Below are positions 54,201-59,199 of a DNA stretch of 64,000 bases, piece after piece (position 1 is the first letter of the stretch; each line of letters begins with the position of its first letter). The notes under the pieces are model-generated. The model saw only the letters and a list, made by a program, of their open reading frames with translations, was not told where the DNA came from and did not search any database. The translations under genes were made by a program, and so were the position numbers. The DNA comes from Dichetophora obliterata (taxonomy: Eukaryota > Arthropoda > Insecta > Diptera > Sciomyzidae). The stretch spans positions 48,735,482-48,799,481 of the forward strand of contig OY986439.1 in the NCBI GenBank assembly GCA_963920525.1. The letters are read 5' to 3'.

Positions 54201-57054
54201 AATTTTTTTATATTATTCGAGACATAAGCCTTGAAAACAAATGTAAATTTCATGCCTTTAAATCAATAATTGCCTATTTTTGCAAAAGGTGGTAATACAT
54301 GAAAAATTACTCAATTTGGCAAAAAATCAATCCACCCAAACAAGTCAGGGAGTCAGCTAGAGTAGATTGGTAAATGGGTACTTGGGTACTTGGGCACTTC
54401 ACAAAAAGAAAATGTACAGCATTTGCCAATCTACCCAACTACCCAAGTCAGTGTGAATACACCTATTGTATTTATGGTAAACCATTATGGTAAGTAGCAG
54501 TTATTGAAATAATAAAATTGCAGACAAATTTTGAATTTTTTGCGTGACGAGAATGTAATCACTGAAAGCTGATTACTTGATTTATTAAAAAATCATGTAA
54601 TTCCTTGCTCCGATTACTTGATTTTTTTAAAAATCAATTTGTAGATTTATAGAAATACAAAAATACAAATAATAAAGTATTTTTATTTAGTTTTTAGTGC
54701 AATCTGAATATATGTAATCACAGTCAGTAATCGTGATTTGTAATCATGTTCATCATGGTCATTGGGGTAAACTCTACAATATTTTTCAAAAATTTTTTAT
54801 ACCTAGTGATACAGAACTTTATCTTCTTTCATCACTAATATGTACCTATTTTATTATACCCCCACGTTTAAAAAACGTAATGGGGGTATATTAATTTTTT
54901 CACTCCGTTTGTAACGCCCATAAGGAGGCGTGGCTGGTATAGAAAAGTATGTATATTCCTGACCAGCATCACCTCCTGAGTCGATTTAGCCATGTCCGTC
55001 TGTCCGTCTGTCCGTCTGTCTGTCTGTCCGTCTGTCCGTCTGTGTCCACGATAACAGCCGTAATTTTTGAGCTATCATAACAAAATTCAAAATATAAGCT
55101 TTTTATACAAAAATGGAGTTCAAGTTCGAATCTGAGCAAAATCGGATGAAAACCACGCCTACCTCCCATACAAAGTGATTTAACCAAAACGGTAAGATCT
55201 CTTTAAATTCCACAAAAATCAATTTAATGACTTCAAATTTCGCACAGTGTCTTAAATATTGAATATTTGTTTTGAGTATTAAATTTGTAAAAATCGGATG
55301 AAAACCACGCCTACCCTCCATACAAAGTGACTTAACCAAAACGGGAAAATCTCTTTAAATATATTTAACAGTTTGCTTAAGACTTTATATATACTCCAAT
55401 TCGGCCGTGGGGTATTTTAACTTCGGCCCAGTCGAAGATAATTCCTTACTAGTTTTTAATTAATGCTCACCTTGGCCATAAAATACCCCACTGTGCGTTG
55501 TGTGCAAACAATAAGTGGACACAAGACATAGCATTTTTTAGGAGTGCATTTGCTGTGTTTTGTATACATAATTTGTAAAAAATGTTTGTGTCTCTATTAC
55601 CTTTGAACTTCTTAATAACAGTAGATTTTTTTTTATTACAGTGGACCCAAACGCCATATTCAATGTTGGTACAAAATGCCACGCTCTGTGTGGACACATT
55701 CTTCTTTATGTCGGGTCTTTTAATCTTATGGGGAGCTTTTCGTGAAATGCAGCGCACGTAAGTTTTTTTTTAAGAACTAAGGGGGGAAAATACAAAATTT
55801 TGTACTCTCTTTTTTTGTAGGAAAGGTTATCTAAATATCAAAATGATGTACTTCCATCGGTATATACGCTTAACTCCTGTTGTTGCTGTCGTTATCCTAT
55901 ACGTCATGTCTCTGTACAAATATTCCGGTGCTGGACCCATGTGGATGAAGATTGGTACACAGGATAAACGTTGCTCCGACACGTGGTGGGCTACTCTGCT
56001 CTATGTCCAAAACTATGTCTACCCCTTTAAAATTGTAAGTGTCACCTTATATTTGTGTTCTAAGAAAAAAAAAATTATATATTCTTCATTTTTCTGCTCA
56101 TTCCAGTGCATCAGTCAGTCGTGGTATTTGGCAGTCGATACCCAGTTGTATTTCCTCTCTCCTCTATTTTTGATTCCGCTCTGGAAATGGGGCAAAAAAG
56201 CATTACCGCCCATCATCATCTTTGGTCTGCTTTGCATGGGCTGCACATTCGCCACCTTTATGTATAACGATTTCACACTCTTCCGGGTGCAAGACAGTCA
56301 AGTTGATCTGCGCCAACGTTTGACCTATTATCCTACGCATACTCGCATCCCAACCTGGCTGATGGGCGTCATATTCGGCTACTTTTTGTTCACCAAAAAT
56401 CGCGGCCGCCAGATACCATTAGCTAAGAAGTGGGTCATCACTGGCTGGATTGTGGCTTTTGCCACTTTGTTGGCGTGTTTGTGGGGCCCCTATTGGCGTA
56501 TCCTTCCTCAGTATCCTGACGCACCAATCGTCGAAGGTGCTCTGTATGAGCCGTTCAGCCGTGCTGCCTGGGCTGTGGCTATTGGCTGGATTATTTGGGC
56601 TTGCTATAATGGCCATGGTGGCATTATTAACGACTTCCTGTCATGGAGTTTCTTCACCGGCTTCAGTCGACTCACCTACTGCATATATGTTACGCATCGT
56701 ATTGTGCAGCTTGTGAATGGTGCACGAATACAGACCGACACGCATTTCTCAGATTACGATGCTGTAAGTGGTTGTTGAATTTTACCTAATACCTAAATGT
56801 TATCTAATGCATACGTTTAAAATTTCTAGATTCTTCGTTGGTGGCATGATTTCGGAATAAGTTTAACTATATCTATCTTTGCCACTTTGGCCTTTGAATC
56901 ACCAATTTTAGGCATTGAAAAGGCTATCTTCCGCCGTGGCACTCCAAAGCCAGCACCAAAGCCAGTCGAAACCAAAACTGATGTCACATCCGCGGTTGAA
57001 CCCGCTGTCACTCATGTTATTCCAGCAATTGAAGTTCAACCACCTAAGGTCTAA
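26970..57054 (+). CDS. NRF-6-like acyltransferase-3 membrane protein, eight exons, 726 aa
   Basis: Coding exons: 26970-27264, 44132-44531, 44599-44672, 47403-47602, 55642-55757, 55821-56034, 56107-56763, 56830-57054. All introns are GT-AG and all phases fit, giving 726 residues. The protein starts with a signal peptide (about 1-26), then a Cys-containing NRF domain (about 60-225), a membrane segment (about 232-250), and an acyltransferase-3 domain with many membrane spans from about 285 to 650, including LNGLR (290-294) and GH (304-305). The tail is Pro/Val-rich. This is the nose-resistant-to-fluoxetine family first known from nematodes; insects have many paralogues, with roles suggested in lipid or xenobiotic transport across epithelia. 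The substrate is unknown. The three long introns are filled with transposons; the other four are 63-72 bp. Which paralogue this is cannot be told. Confidence 0.92.
28140..28397. mobile_element. 258-bp MITE with 55-bp inverted ends
   Basis: ATATATCTGTAGTCACAAGG at the left is matched by ATATATCTGTGGTCACAAGG at the right on the other strand; the match runs on for about 55 bases with few changes. TA-rich flanks suggest Tc1/mariner type. Non-coding. Confidence 0.75.
28650..28960. repeat. Dispersed repeat, inverted copy at 53400-53720
   Basis: About 300 bases here resemble the reverse complement of 53400-53720. Shared blocks include CATTAACC.T..TGATCAAATC, GTAAATGTTT.GT.AA and CCTTTCCTTGCCTC.ACCATTT in one orientation. 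The other copy lies within the 52627-54464 TIR element, so this may be a decayed relative of it. Confidence 0.65.
29532..29798. mobile_element. 267-bp TA-flanked MITE, family A copy 2
   Basis: CAGCCGTATTTTGGCAAATT and the mirrored CAGCCCTATTCTGGCAAATT flank a body nearly identical in layout to the copy at 11929-12192, including the CTGCTTTTCAGTTATTGACA centre. TA on both sides (29530-29531, 29799-29800). Confidence 0.85.
30210..31212. mobile_element. hAT-like foldback with tandem GGAATTG/CAATTCC arms
   Basis: Begins CAGAGCTGGT and ends as the complement of CAGAGCTGGGT. The left arm (30235-30575) has about five units and the right arm (30845-31190) about four or five, each near 75-85 bp and built around CAATTCC...GGAATTG, the two arms inverted to each other. 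The duplication is GTCATAAG (30202-30209) against GTCACAAG (31890-31897), displaced by the insertion of the 31213-31886 element into the right tip. Eight-base duplication and CAG-type ends indicate hAT. The centre (30580-30840) has no recognised protein. Confidence 0.8.
31213..31886. mobile_element. 674-bp TIR element inserted in the tip of the hAT foldback
   Basis: TAGCTCGTTCCTGTAAC at the left is mirrored by TAGTTCGTTCCTGTAAC at the right; TTACCGA words and GACGT follow near both ends. CTG on both sides (31210-31212, 31887-31889) acts as a 3-bp duplication: removing the element plus one CTG restores the foldback tip directly against its 8-bp duplication. Confidence 0.75.
33892..35178 (-). 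mobile_element. Full-length mariner element (1287 bp)
   Basis: TIRs TTGGGGGTTGGAATTAATTT and (right, other strand) TTGGGGGTTGGAAATAGTTT flank one transposase frame. TA duplication at 33890-33891 and 35179-35180. Length and structure are those of a complete mariner. It is nested in the Helitron-like element in intron 1 and lies antisense to the host gene. Confidence 0.93.
33968..35011 (-). CDS. Mariner transposase, intact frame but second catalytic Asp replaced by Asn
   Basis: A 347-residue frame, normal length for mariner. Residues about 10-110 form the paired helix-turn-helix DNA-binding region (EYWFRRFKSGDF, then the second HTH). WVPYQL (121-126) is the WVPHEL motif and YSPDIAPSDYHLF (278-290) the family signature. 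The catalytic triad should be DD34D: D158 (TGDE) and D286 are present and 34 residues separate positions 251 and 286, but position 251 is Asn (HNNARPH, codon AAC at 34259-34261) where the family has HDNA. The protein could still bind the ends but should not cut or join DNA. Neither stops nor frameshifts are seen, so the change is recent. Subfamily not decided. Confidence 0.92.
   Translation of the reverse strand: MNMSTFVPTKRNLREGLLLCFHLKKKAVEAQRTLTEAYGDYAPSISTCEYWFRRFKSGDFDTEDKERPGQPKKFEDEELEALLDEDPCQTLQELSESLGVDLSTVGKRLKAMGMIQKQGNWVPYQLKPRDVERRFCMCEQLLQRHKRKRFLHRIVTGDEKWIHYDNPKRKKSWGPPGHASTSWAKPNIHGAKLMLCIWWDQKGVVYYELLKPNETITGERYQQQLMQLSRALKVNRPEYAKKHDKVVFQHNNARPHVARTVKETLEALNWDVLPHPPYSPDIAPSDYHLFRSMTHGLAEQRFTSYEDTKKWVDSWIASKDESFFRRGIHMLPERWENVVANDGQYFE
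36025..36388. mobile_element. 364-bp MITE, possible TTAA duplication
   Basis: Ends contain TAGTACTCTGTTC in inverted orientation, followed by GTGAAATTTC or close variants. A third GAACAGAGTACT lies inside at about 36267. TTAA flanks at 36021-36024 and 36389-36392 would suggest piggyBac type, but the tips differ by a one-base shift, so this is tentative. Confidence 0.55.
37058..37985 (+). pseudogene. hAT-like transposase-derived pseudogene (frameshifted, internally deleted)
   Basis: Two overlapping frames make one broken protein. The first (37058-37690) has SGIDIPTPSQSGIY, CLHFDGKKL and IISDTTSLNTG; the second (37629-37985) continues with WRDDMQYLYELSKIFRYY and VSNARWNSK. A one-base change in the A run near 37600 separates them. 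HFDGK and SDTT look like the first two acidic motifs of an RNase H-fold transposase, and the SNARWNSK block fits a hAT-like insertion region. After QFVGT the segment expected to carry a CxxH motif seems missing. The family assignment rests on memory of similar insect proteins and is uncertain. The start at 37058 is arbitrary. Confidence 0.55.
38125..38375 (+). repeat. Two-copy tandem repeat with CCCCC..GGGGG hairpin
   Basis: Units beginning CCCCCCTCCCTGGGGG (38126) and CCCCCCCCTTGGGGG (38276) are about 150 bp apart; both continue with TATACGTTATTTTT and TCTCATA.CAGAATG. Each opening forms a small C/G hairpin. Confidence 0.65.
38405..38560 (+). pseudogene. LINE endonuclease N-terminal fragment
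   Basis: The + frame reads AVMCDLGQLLLEKGLSF then ALIQEPYATQSCIRGFP, the usual opening of I/Loa/R1-type LINE endonucleases (QEPY motif holding the catalytic Glu). A stop follows shortly. It may be the same family as the LINE at 11.5-16.9 kb, of which this part is missing. Confidence 0.65.
38590..40839 (-). mobile_element. Helitron-like element with canonical ends (2250 bp)
   Basis: On the minus strand it starts TCTATAGTAATAAGACTC after a host A and ends TACCGGGTATATCAGCTAG before a host T: TC start, CTAG end, hairpin-forming TACC-G-GGTA near the end, insertion between A and T without duplication. It carries an inner direct repeat (about 38980-39150 and 40405-40570) and no Rep/helicase frame, so it is non-autonomous. 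A run (CAAA)n lies near the 5' end. Confidence 0.75.
40860..41137 (-). mobile_element. tRNA-derived SINE
   Basis: On the minus strand a tRNA-like head (41052-41132) has A box TAGCCTAGTGGGTAG and B box GGTTCAGTTCC. The body includes TTCGGAGTCGGCATAAAA and TAGGTCC, a phrase I recall from other dipteran SINEs, and ends in an A/T-rich tail beside the Helitron. Body differs from the SINE at 13073-14204. Confidence 0.7.
42160..42275 (+). repeat. Short degenerate tandem repeat
   Basis: Units of AATTAAAAAATACCACG (with CC or GC variants) recur four or five times, some inverted at the end (GGGAATTTCC...AAATTCCC). Function unknown. Confidence 0.6.
42345..42460 (+). mobile_element. Short tRNA-derived SINE or tRNA relic
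   Basis: On the + strand a tRNA-like stretch (42345-42417) has A box AGTAGTGGTTAGTG, an anticodon-arm-like TTGATCTCTCAA and B box GGGTTCGATCC. It is followed by A/T-rich sequence and an A-rich run at 42465-42475. The acceptor stem does not pair, so this is a relic or SINE, not a working tRNA gene. Confidence 0.6.
42902..43862. mobile_element. hAT foldback with CAATTAG arms and a hAT C-terminal domain inside
   Basis: Perfect 8-bp duplication GTTGTAAG (42894-42901, 43863-43870). Tips CAAACATGTTAAAT and CAAAGATGTTAAAT (right, other strand). Arms of about 260 bases are inverted copies rich in CAATTAG/CTAATTG words. Between them lies 0.4 kb with a minus-strand frame for a hAT dimerisation domain. 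The element is 961 bp. Confidence 0.9.
43284..43652 (-). pseudogene. hAT transposase C-terminal dimerisation domain remnant
   Basis: The minus-strand frame contains GPLERLFSFAGIINSPRRGR followed by LTDFSFEKLVLLKAN, the ERxFS.AG...RR..L...........LV.L..N pattern of the hAT family dimerisation region, close to the natural C-terminus. The catalytic part is absent and the frame's start lies in the repeat arm, so it is an internal-deletion remnant. It supports the superfamily call of the element around it. Confidence 0.85.
44132..44531 (+). CDS. NRF-like gene, exon 2 (NRF domain)
   Basis: Phase-1 entry after TTTTTTCTCAG. Encodes SMGAYEECVAA, GQYCLTKV, LGICIPNSCS and EDFCKI, the Cys pattern of the NRF domain, likely extracellular and disulphide-bonded. 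Donor GTAAGT at 44532. Confidence 0.92.
44599..44672 (+). CDS. NRF-like gene, exon 3 (membrane segment)
   Basis: A 74-bp exon after a 67-bp intron (TTGCAG acceptor). It encodes a hydrophobic span, CFFSFVIMCMISSSIYDYV, between the NRF and acyltransferase domains. Donor GTAAGT at 44673. Confidence 0.9.
45381..45537. mobile_element. 157-bp hAT MITE
   Basis: Starts CAGAGTGAACACCGA and ends as the complement of CAGAGTGAACGCCGA; GACAGACAGTC words extend the pairing. The flanks GCTTCAAG (45373-45380) and GCCGCAAG (45538-45545) agree at 6 of 8 bases, fitting an aged hAT duplication. Confidence 0.8.
46271..47163. mobile_element. 893-bp TIR element with TTA duplication, interrupted by a palindromic MITE
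   Basis: Inverted ends of about 170 bases: both contain AAAAGTAATGCAACT, CAACGCAA.AGCTTAAAAAG and GCAACCTA.GCTTTCAGAT. TTA at 46268-46270 and 47164-47166. Tips GGCCTTTTCCAC and TTCCTTTTGCAC have diverged. Harbinger-like by duplication. The centre holds the element at 46587-46783. Confidence 0.75.
46587..46783. mobile_element. 197-bp palindromic MITE nested in the 46271-47163 element
   Basis: AAATTGCAGCAAGCCGTGTT is mirrored by AAATTGCAGCAAGCTGTGTT, and pairing continues through GTGTTGCCAACTTGTTG for about 65 bases. Target duplication unclear. Confidence 0.75.
47403..47602 (+). CDS. NRF-like gene, exon 4 (start of acyltransferase domain)
   Basis: Encodes LAFSVLTNAPKIF, then HCLNGLRCFSMMW and YGHGYM, the signature opening of the acyltransferase-3 domain. 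Donor GTAAGT at 47603; ends on a codon boundary. Confidence 0.93.
48580..48770 (+). repeat. Degenerate tandem repeat of a CATTAATACTG/TGCATACA unit
   Basis: The unit GCATACATTGTCATTAATACTG recurs about six times with variation, period about 24-28 bp. TGCATAC and GTATGCA words are self-complementary, and related words continue to 49320, so it may be the arm of a decayed foldback. Confidence 0.6.
50006..50204. mobile_element. 199-bp MITE, family A copy 3 (internally shortened)
   Basis: CAGCCCTATTCTGGCAAA and the mirrored CAGCCGTATTCTGGCAAA match the family at 11929-12192 and 29532-29798. It lacks part of the left half. The flanks (TG/TT) are mutated from TA. Confidence 0.8.
50275..50640 (+). 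mobile_element. DINE-1-like Helitron fragment
   Basis: A GTCTGTCC-type tetranucleotide run (50290-50320) is followed by ACGATTGCAGCC..AATTTT and two copies of a segment ending AAAACCACGCCTACCTCCCATA or close variants (50430, 50570). The same series of blocks is seen at 54857-55452. The ends are missing. Confidence 0.65.
50850..51926. mobile_element. hAT foldback built of ATCAGTAAAAATTTACTGAT units
   Basis: Perfect 8-bp duplication GTTTATAG (50842-50849, 51927-51934). Tips CATACATGGGCACACTGCAG and CATAGATGGGCACTTTGCAG. The whole 1077 bp consists of 40-45 bp units containing TTGCAGTAAAAATAAATT and TTTTTACTGATTACTG, in one orientation on the left and inverted on the right, meeting near 51340-51430. 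No unique centre and no coding sequence. Confidence 0.9.
52203..54745. mobile_element. AATCA/TGATT-rich foldback, split by a 1.8-kb element
   Basis: The left half (52203-52626) and right half (54465-54745) are rich in TAATCAGTGATT, AAGTAATCA and GATTACTTGATT words in opposite bias. They flank the 52627-54464 element, which inserted into the centre. The tips (CAGGGTTGGCC at the left) could be hAT-like, but a right tip and a duplication were not found. Confidence 0.45.
52627..54464. mobile_element. 1838-bp TIR element with ATT duplication
   Basis: Ends AGGGGTATTCACACTGACTC and AGGTGTATTCACACTGACTT (right, other strand), continuing as GGGTAGTTGGGTA. ATT at 52624-52626 and 54465-54467. The interior has no intact transposase; it includes the dispersed repeat shared with 28650-28960 and blocks (TTTTTATTGATTTG.GGGCGG, near 53890 and 54165) also found, inverted, in the Helitron-like element at 32.7 kb. 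Confidence 0.75.
54857..55452 (+). mobile_element. DINE-1-like non-autonomous Helitron
   Basis: Starts with a palindrome, TATACCCCCACGTTT...AATGGGGGTATA. A (GTCY)n run follows at 54993-55045, as in Drosophila DINE-1. Two repeats ending AAAACCACGCCTAC come next (55139, 55303). It ends with a hairpin CTTCG...CGAAG and ACTAG before T (CTAG at 55449-55452). No coding sequence. Confidence 0.75.
55642..55757 (+). CDS. NRF-like gene, exon 5
   Basis: Encodes SMLVQNATLCVDTFFFMSG then LLILWGAF, a conserved acyltransferase-3 segment (VD.FF.LSG in the family). Donor GTAAGT at 55758 in phase 2. Confidence 0.93.
55821..56034 (+). CDS. NRF-like gene, exon 6
   Basis: After a 63-bp intron. Encodes HRYIRLTPVVAVVI (R-x-R-L.P in the family), then CSDTWWATLLYVQNY. 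Ends on a codon boundary at donor GTAAGT. Confidence 0.94.
56107..56763 (+). CDS. NRF-like gene, exon 7 (main membrane part of the acyltransferase domain)
   Basis: After a 72-bp intron. Encodes SWYLAVDTQLYFLSP (the W.L..E/D.Q.Y block), several hydrophobic spans, RIPTWLMGVIFGY, EPFSRAAWAVAIGWI and FTGFSRLTYCIYVTH. This exon alone carries most membrane spans. Confidence 0.95.
56830..57054 (+). CDS. NRF-like gene, exon 8 (C-terminus)
   Basis: After a 66-bp intron. One last hydrophobic span (DFGISLTISIFATLAFESP), then FRRGTPKPAPKP and a Val/Pro-rich cytosolic-type tail. TAA at 57052-57054. Confidence 0.93.
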   Translation: MLRWWHDFGISLTISIFATLAFESPILGIEKAIFRRGTPKPAPKPVETKTDVTSAVEPAVTHVIPAIEVQPPKV

Positions 57055-57739
57055 GCTTAAGTTTATCTTCTGCTATCGCTACTTCCTCGACTATGTTGTA
57101 AGGCCTATGTTGTGTCATGAGGAAAAGAGAAAAAGATTAGAAATGCTTTTATTTATTACACAAAATCTATCCACTTTACTGAGTACAGTGTTAATATTTA
57201 GATTATAATAACAAAAAAAAAAAACTATTACATTTTAAAGTTTAAATTATTTTTTTTTTAAATCTTTAGCAGTAAGTATGTTTTAATAAGAATCAAGTGA
57301 AAATATAGAATTGTTAGAAGCAAAGGTTAAAAAAATGCCAATTCTTAATTGATTTTTGTTGTTGTTAAAAAGTTTTGCTGAGTAGGTCGTTAATAGGAAA
57401 GTTAATCAAGAAATTTTTTCAATACAAAGATATTAGTGTTGTCAGACCACAATTAAAATAGATTTTACTGTCAACAAGAATAAGTTTGATATTAAAAGAC
57501 CTAAATGTAAATTTAATAATAAATATTGTTACCAATAAACGATAAAATATTTTATGTTGACATGGCATATAAATCAATGAAAAAAAAAACGATAAGAAGA
57601 CAAAAGCTTTGGCTTGGTTCAAGAAGTATAACTTGTAATATCAATTGATCAATAGAAGCTCGATAAAAGTCCTTTCTAGGGTTAAAATGGGTTAAAATTA
57701 TTTTATTTTTACTTGTAATATCAAAATGTATATGGCTAG
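57055..57739 (+). other. Probable 3' UTR and downstream DNA of the NRF-like gene
   Basis: No other gene seen. AATAAA at about 57534 is a possible polyadenylation signal. The first 150 bases keep an open frame in another phase, which I take as chance. Confidence 0.45.
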
Positions 57740-58053
57740 CTCATGGCAGAATAATCAGGTAGGGCCGACTTGGAGAGGAATGGAGTAGAAAGCAGAGAAA
57801 AGCGAGCTAGTTGTCAAAATCAGCTGTTCATCTTGAGTTTCGTTATGTTCATGTTTCGCAGTTTAAGATGTCTCAAAAGTTGCATAGGGTTGACAAGATC
57901 TCTCATAAAAACTTTTAAGAAAAGCCCATGGCAGAATAATCAGGTAGGGCCGATCGTCATTTTGACAACTACTCAACATTTTTATTTTCTGCTCTTCGTT
58001 GACAAGTGAGGGCACTAAGCAAGCCGGCCCTACCTGGTTATTCTGCCATGGGC
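57740..58053. mobile_element. TIR element(s) with GCCCATGGCAGAATAA ends
   Basis: The motif GGCAGAATAATCAGGTAGGG occurs at 57745 and 57929 in direct orientation and inverted at the right end (58025-58053). The inner pair bounds a 130-bp palindromic MITE (57924-58053); the outer copy may be a tandem or nested second copy. Duplication not clear. Confidence 0.7.
57859..57923 (+). repeat. 65-bp direct repeat, copy 1
   Basis: Includes AAGATGTCTCAAAAGTTGC, GGGTTGACAAGATCTC and ATAAAAACTTTTA. A second copy with about six changes is at 58386-58452. The small MITE sits at the right edge of this copy. Confidence 0.75.
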
Positions 58054-58385
58054 AAGCCTACAAGATCATCTTGTTACTGTTAAAGTAGATTCTACTTGAT
58101 TTTCTCACATTTTTGTTATGGGGGCAATAAATTAGAATTTTGTTTTAAAAATATTTGTAGATGCACTAGTATTCCCGGGCAGACGTTGCACAGTGTCGCG
58201 GTACCATATGGGCCGCGGGCAGAAATGGAAGCAATTTTCGTGGGAATACGAAATTTCGTGAAAATAAGATCTACGATAAAAGAAATATTTACACAAAATT
58301 TTTTATTTAAAAATGAATTTACACAAAAATAGGATGAATGAAATGCCCACTAGGGCGTATCTAATTACAATTATTTTTCGAATTT

Positions 58386-58452
58386 CACATTCTAAGATGT
58401 CTGAAAAGTTGCAAAGGGTTGACAAGATCTCCTATAAAAACTTTTAGGAAAA
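58386..58452 (+). repeat. 65-bp direct repeat, copy 2
   Basis: Matches 57859-57923 and carries no MITE at its edge (ATAAAAACTTTTAGGAAAAA), so it may show the empty-site sequence. Confidence 0.75.
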
Positions 58453-59199
58453 AGAAATGATATCTTCCTCTCCCGCAAGGACAAAGTTGTTTATTTGACA
58501 AAAACAGTAAAATATAACGATCTCAAAATGCTTTTATTTTTGTAAGAAAAACTTCATATGTCTTAAAGCAAAAGTAAAAAAAGACTTAGCCTATCAATAT
58601 TATGCTAAATACGATGCCAGTCTCGATTTTTACCCACAGTATTCTGTTTGAAGGATATTTGAATCTAAAGGAACACTCGAGCTAGCACAGAATTTTTGAT
58701 TGTTATCTGAACTTGTAAATTTTGATGTTTCCTTAAATTTATTATTTGCATATTAATAATTTGCATATTTTTTGTCACGAATTCCGTGTGGACTACGGGC
58801 ACATTTTTCAGTACTTTGACGTGTATTTTGGTGCATTTTTATAATAAAACTAATTTAAATTTTTGTTTCTTTTCTTATGTCCAGTTTTGTTTAGTAGAGT
58901 ATATTTTGAAAATAATTTTAGTCATTTTTCGAATCACTTGCGTCGCATAATAATGTAAAAGAGCATGATTGACGGAATTAATTTGAAATCGAGTTTATTA
59001 AATTTTGAGCCTGTAGAATTCTTAGGAAATATTAACTGATTTCAGGAATAACTTTTTATTCACCTCCGCTTTCTACAAAAAATACCAAAATTCTTTAAAG
59101 TTGGCCCAAAAATTATATTTTTCACATTTTTGTTCATGAATTTTGTAGCTATACATAATTATAATTCTGAAATATTTTCCAATATCTGTTTCTGAATGT
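58453..59199. other. AT-rich DNA, nothing recognised
   Basis: No gene, terminal repeat or tandem array was found between the direct repeat and the Jockey-type LINE, apart from TTTGCATATT words near 58745. Confidence 0.45.

Larger units (their letters stand above)
47603..55641 (+). other. Intron 4 of the NRF-like gene (8,039 bp, transposon-filled)
   Basis: GTAAGT donor, TTTTATTACAG acceptor. Elements inside: a tandem repeat (48580-48770), family A MITE copy 3, DINE-1-like pieces, a hAT foldback and a split foldback. 47603-48579 and 48771-50003 show only repeated words such as GCAGCTGCCATACAA and TGCATAC, with no gene. Confidence 0.85.

Noticed and set aside
57055..57208. Extension of the NRF-like protein in another frame
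   Set aside because: Exon 8 keeps phase to a clear TAA at 57052-57054; the alternative frame has no family similarity.
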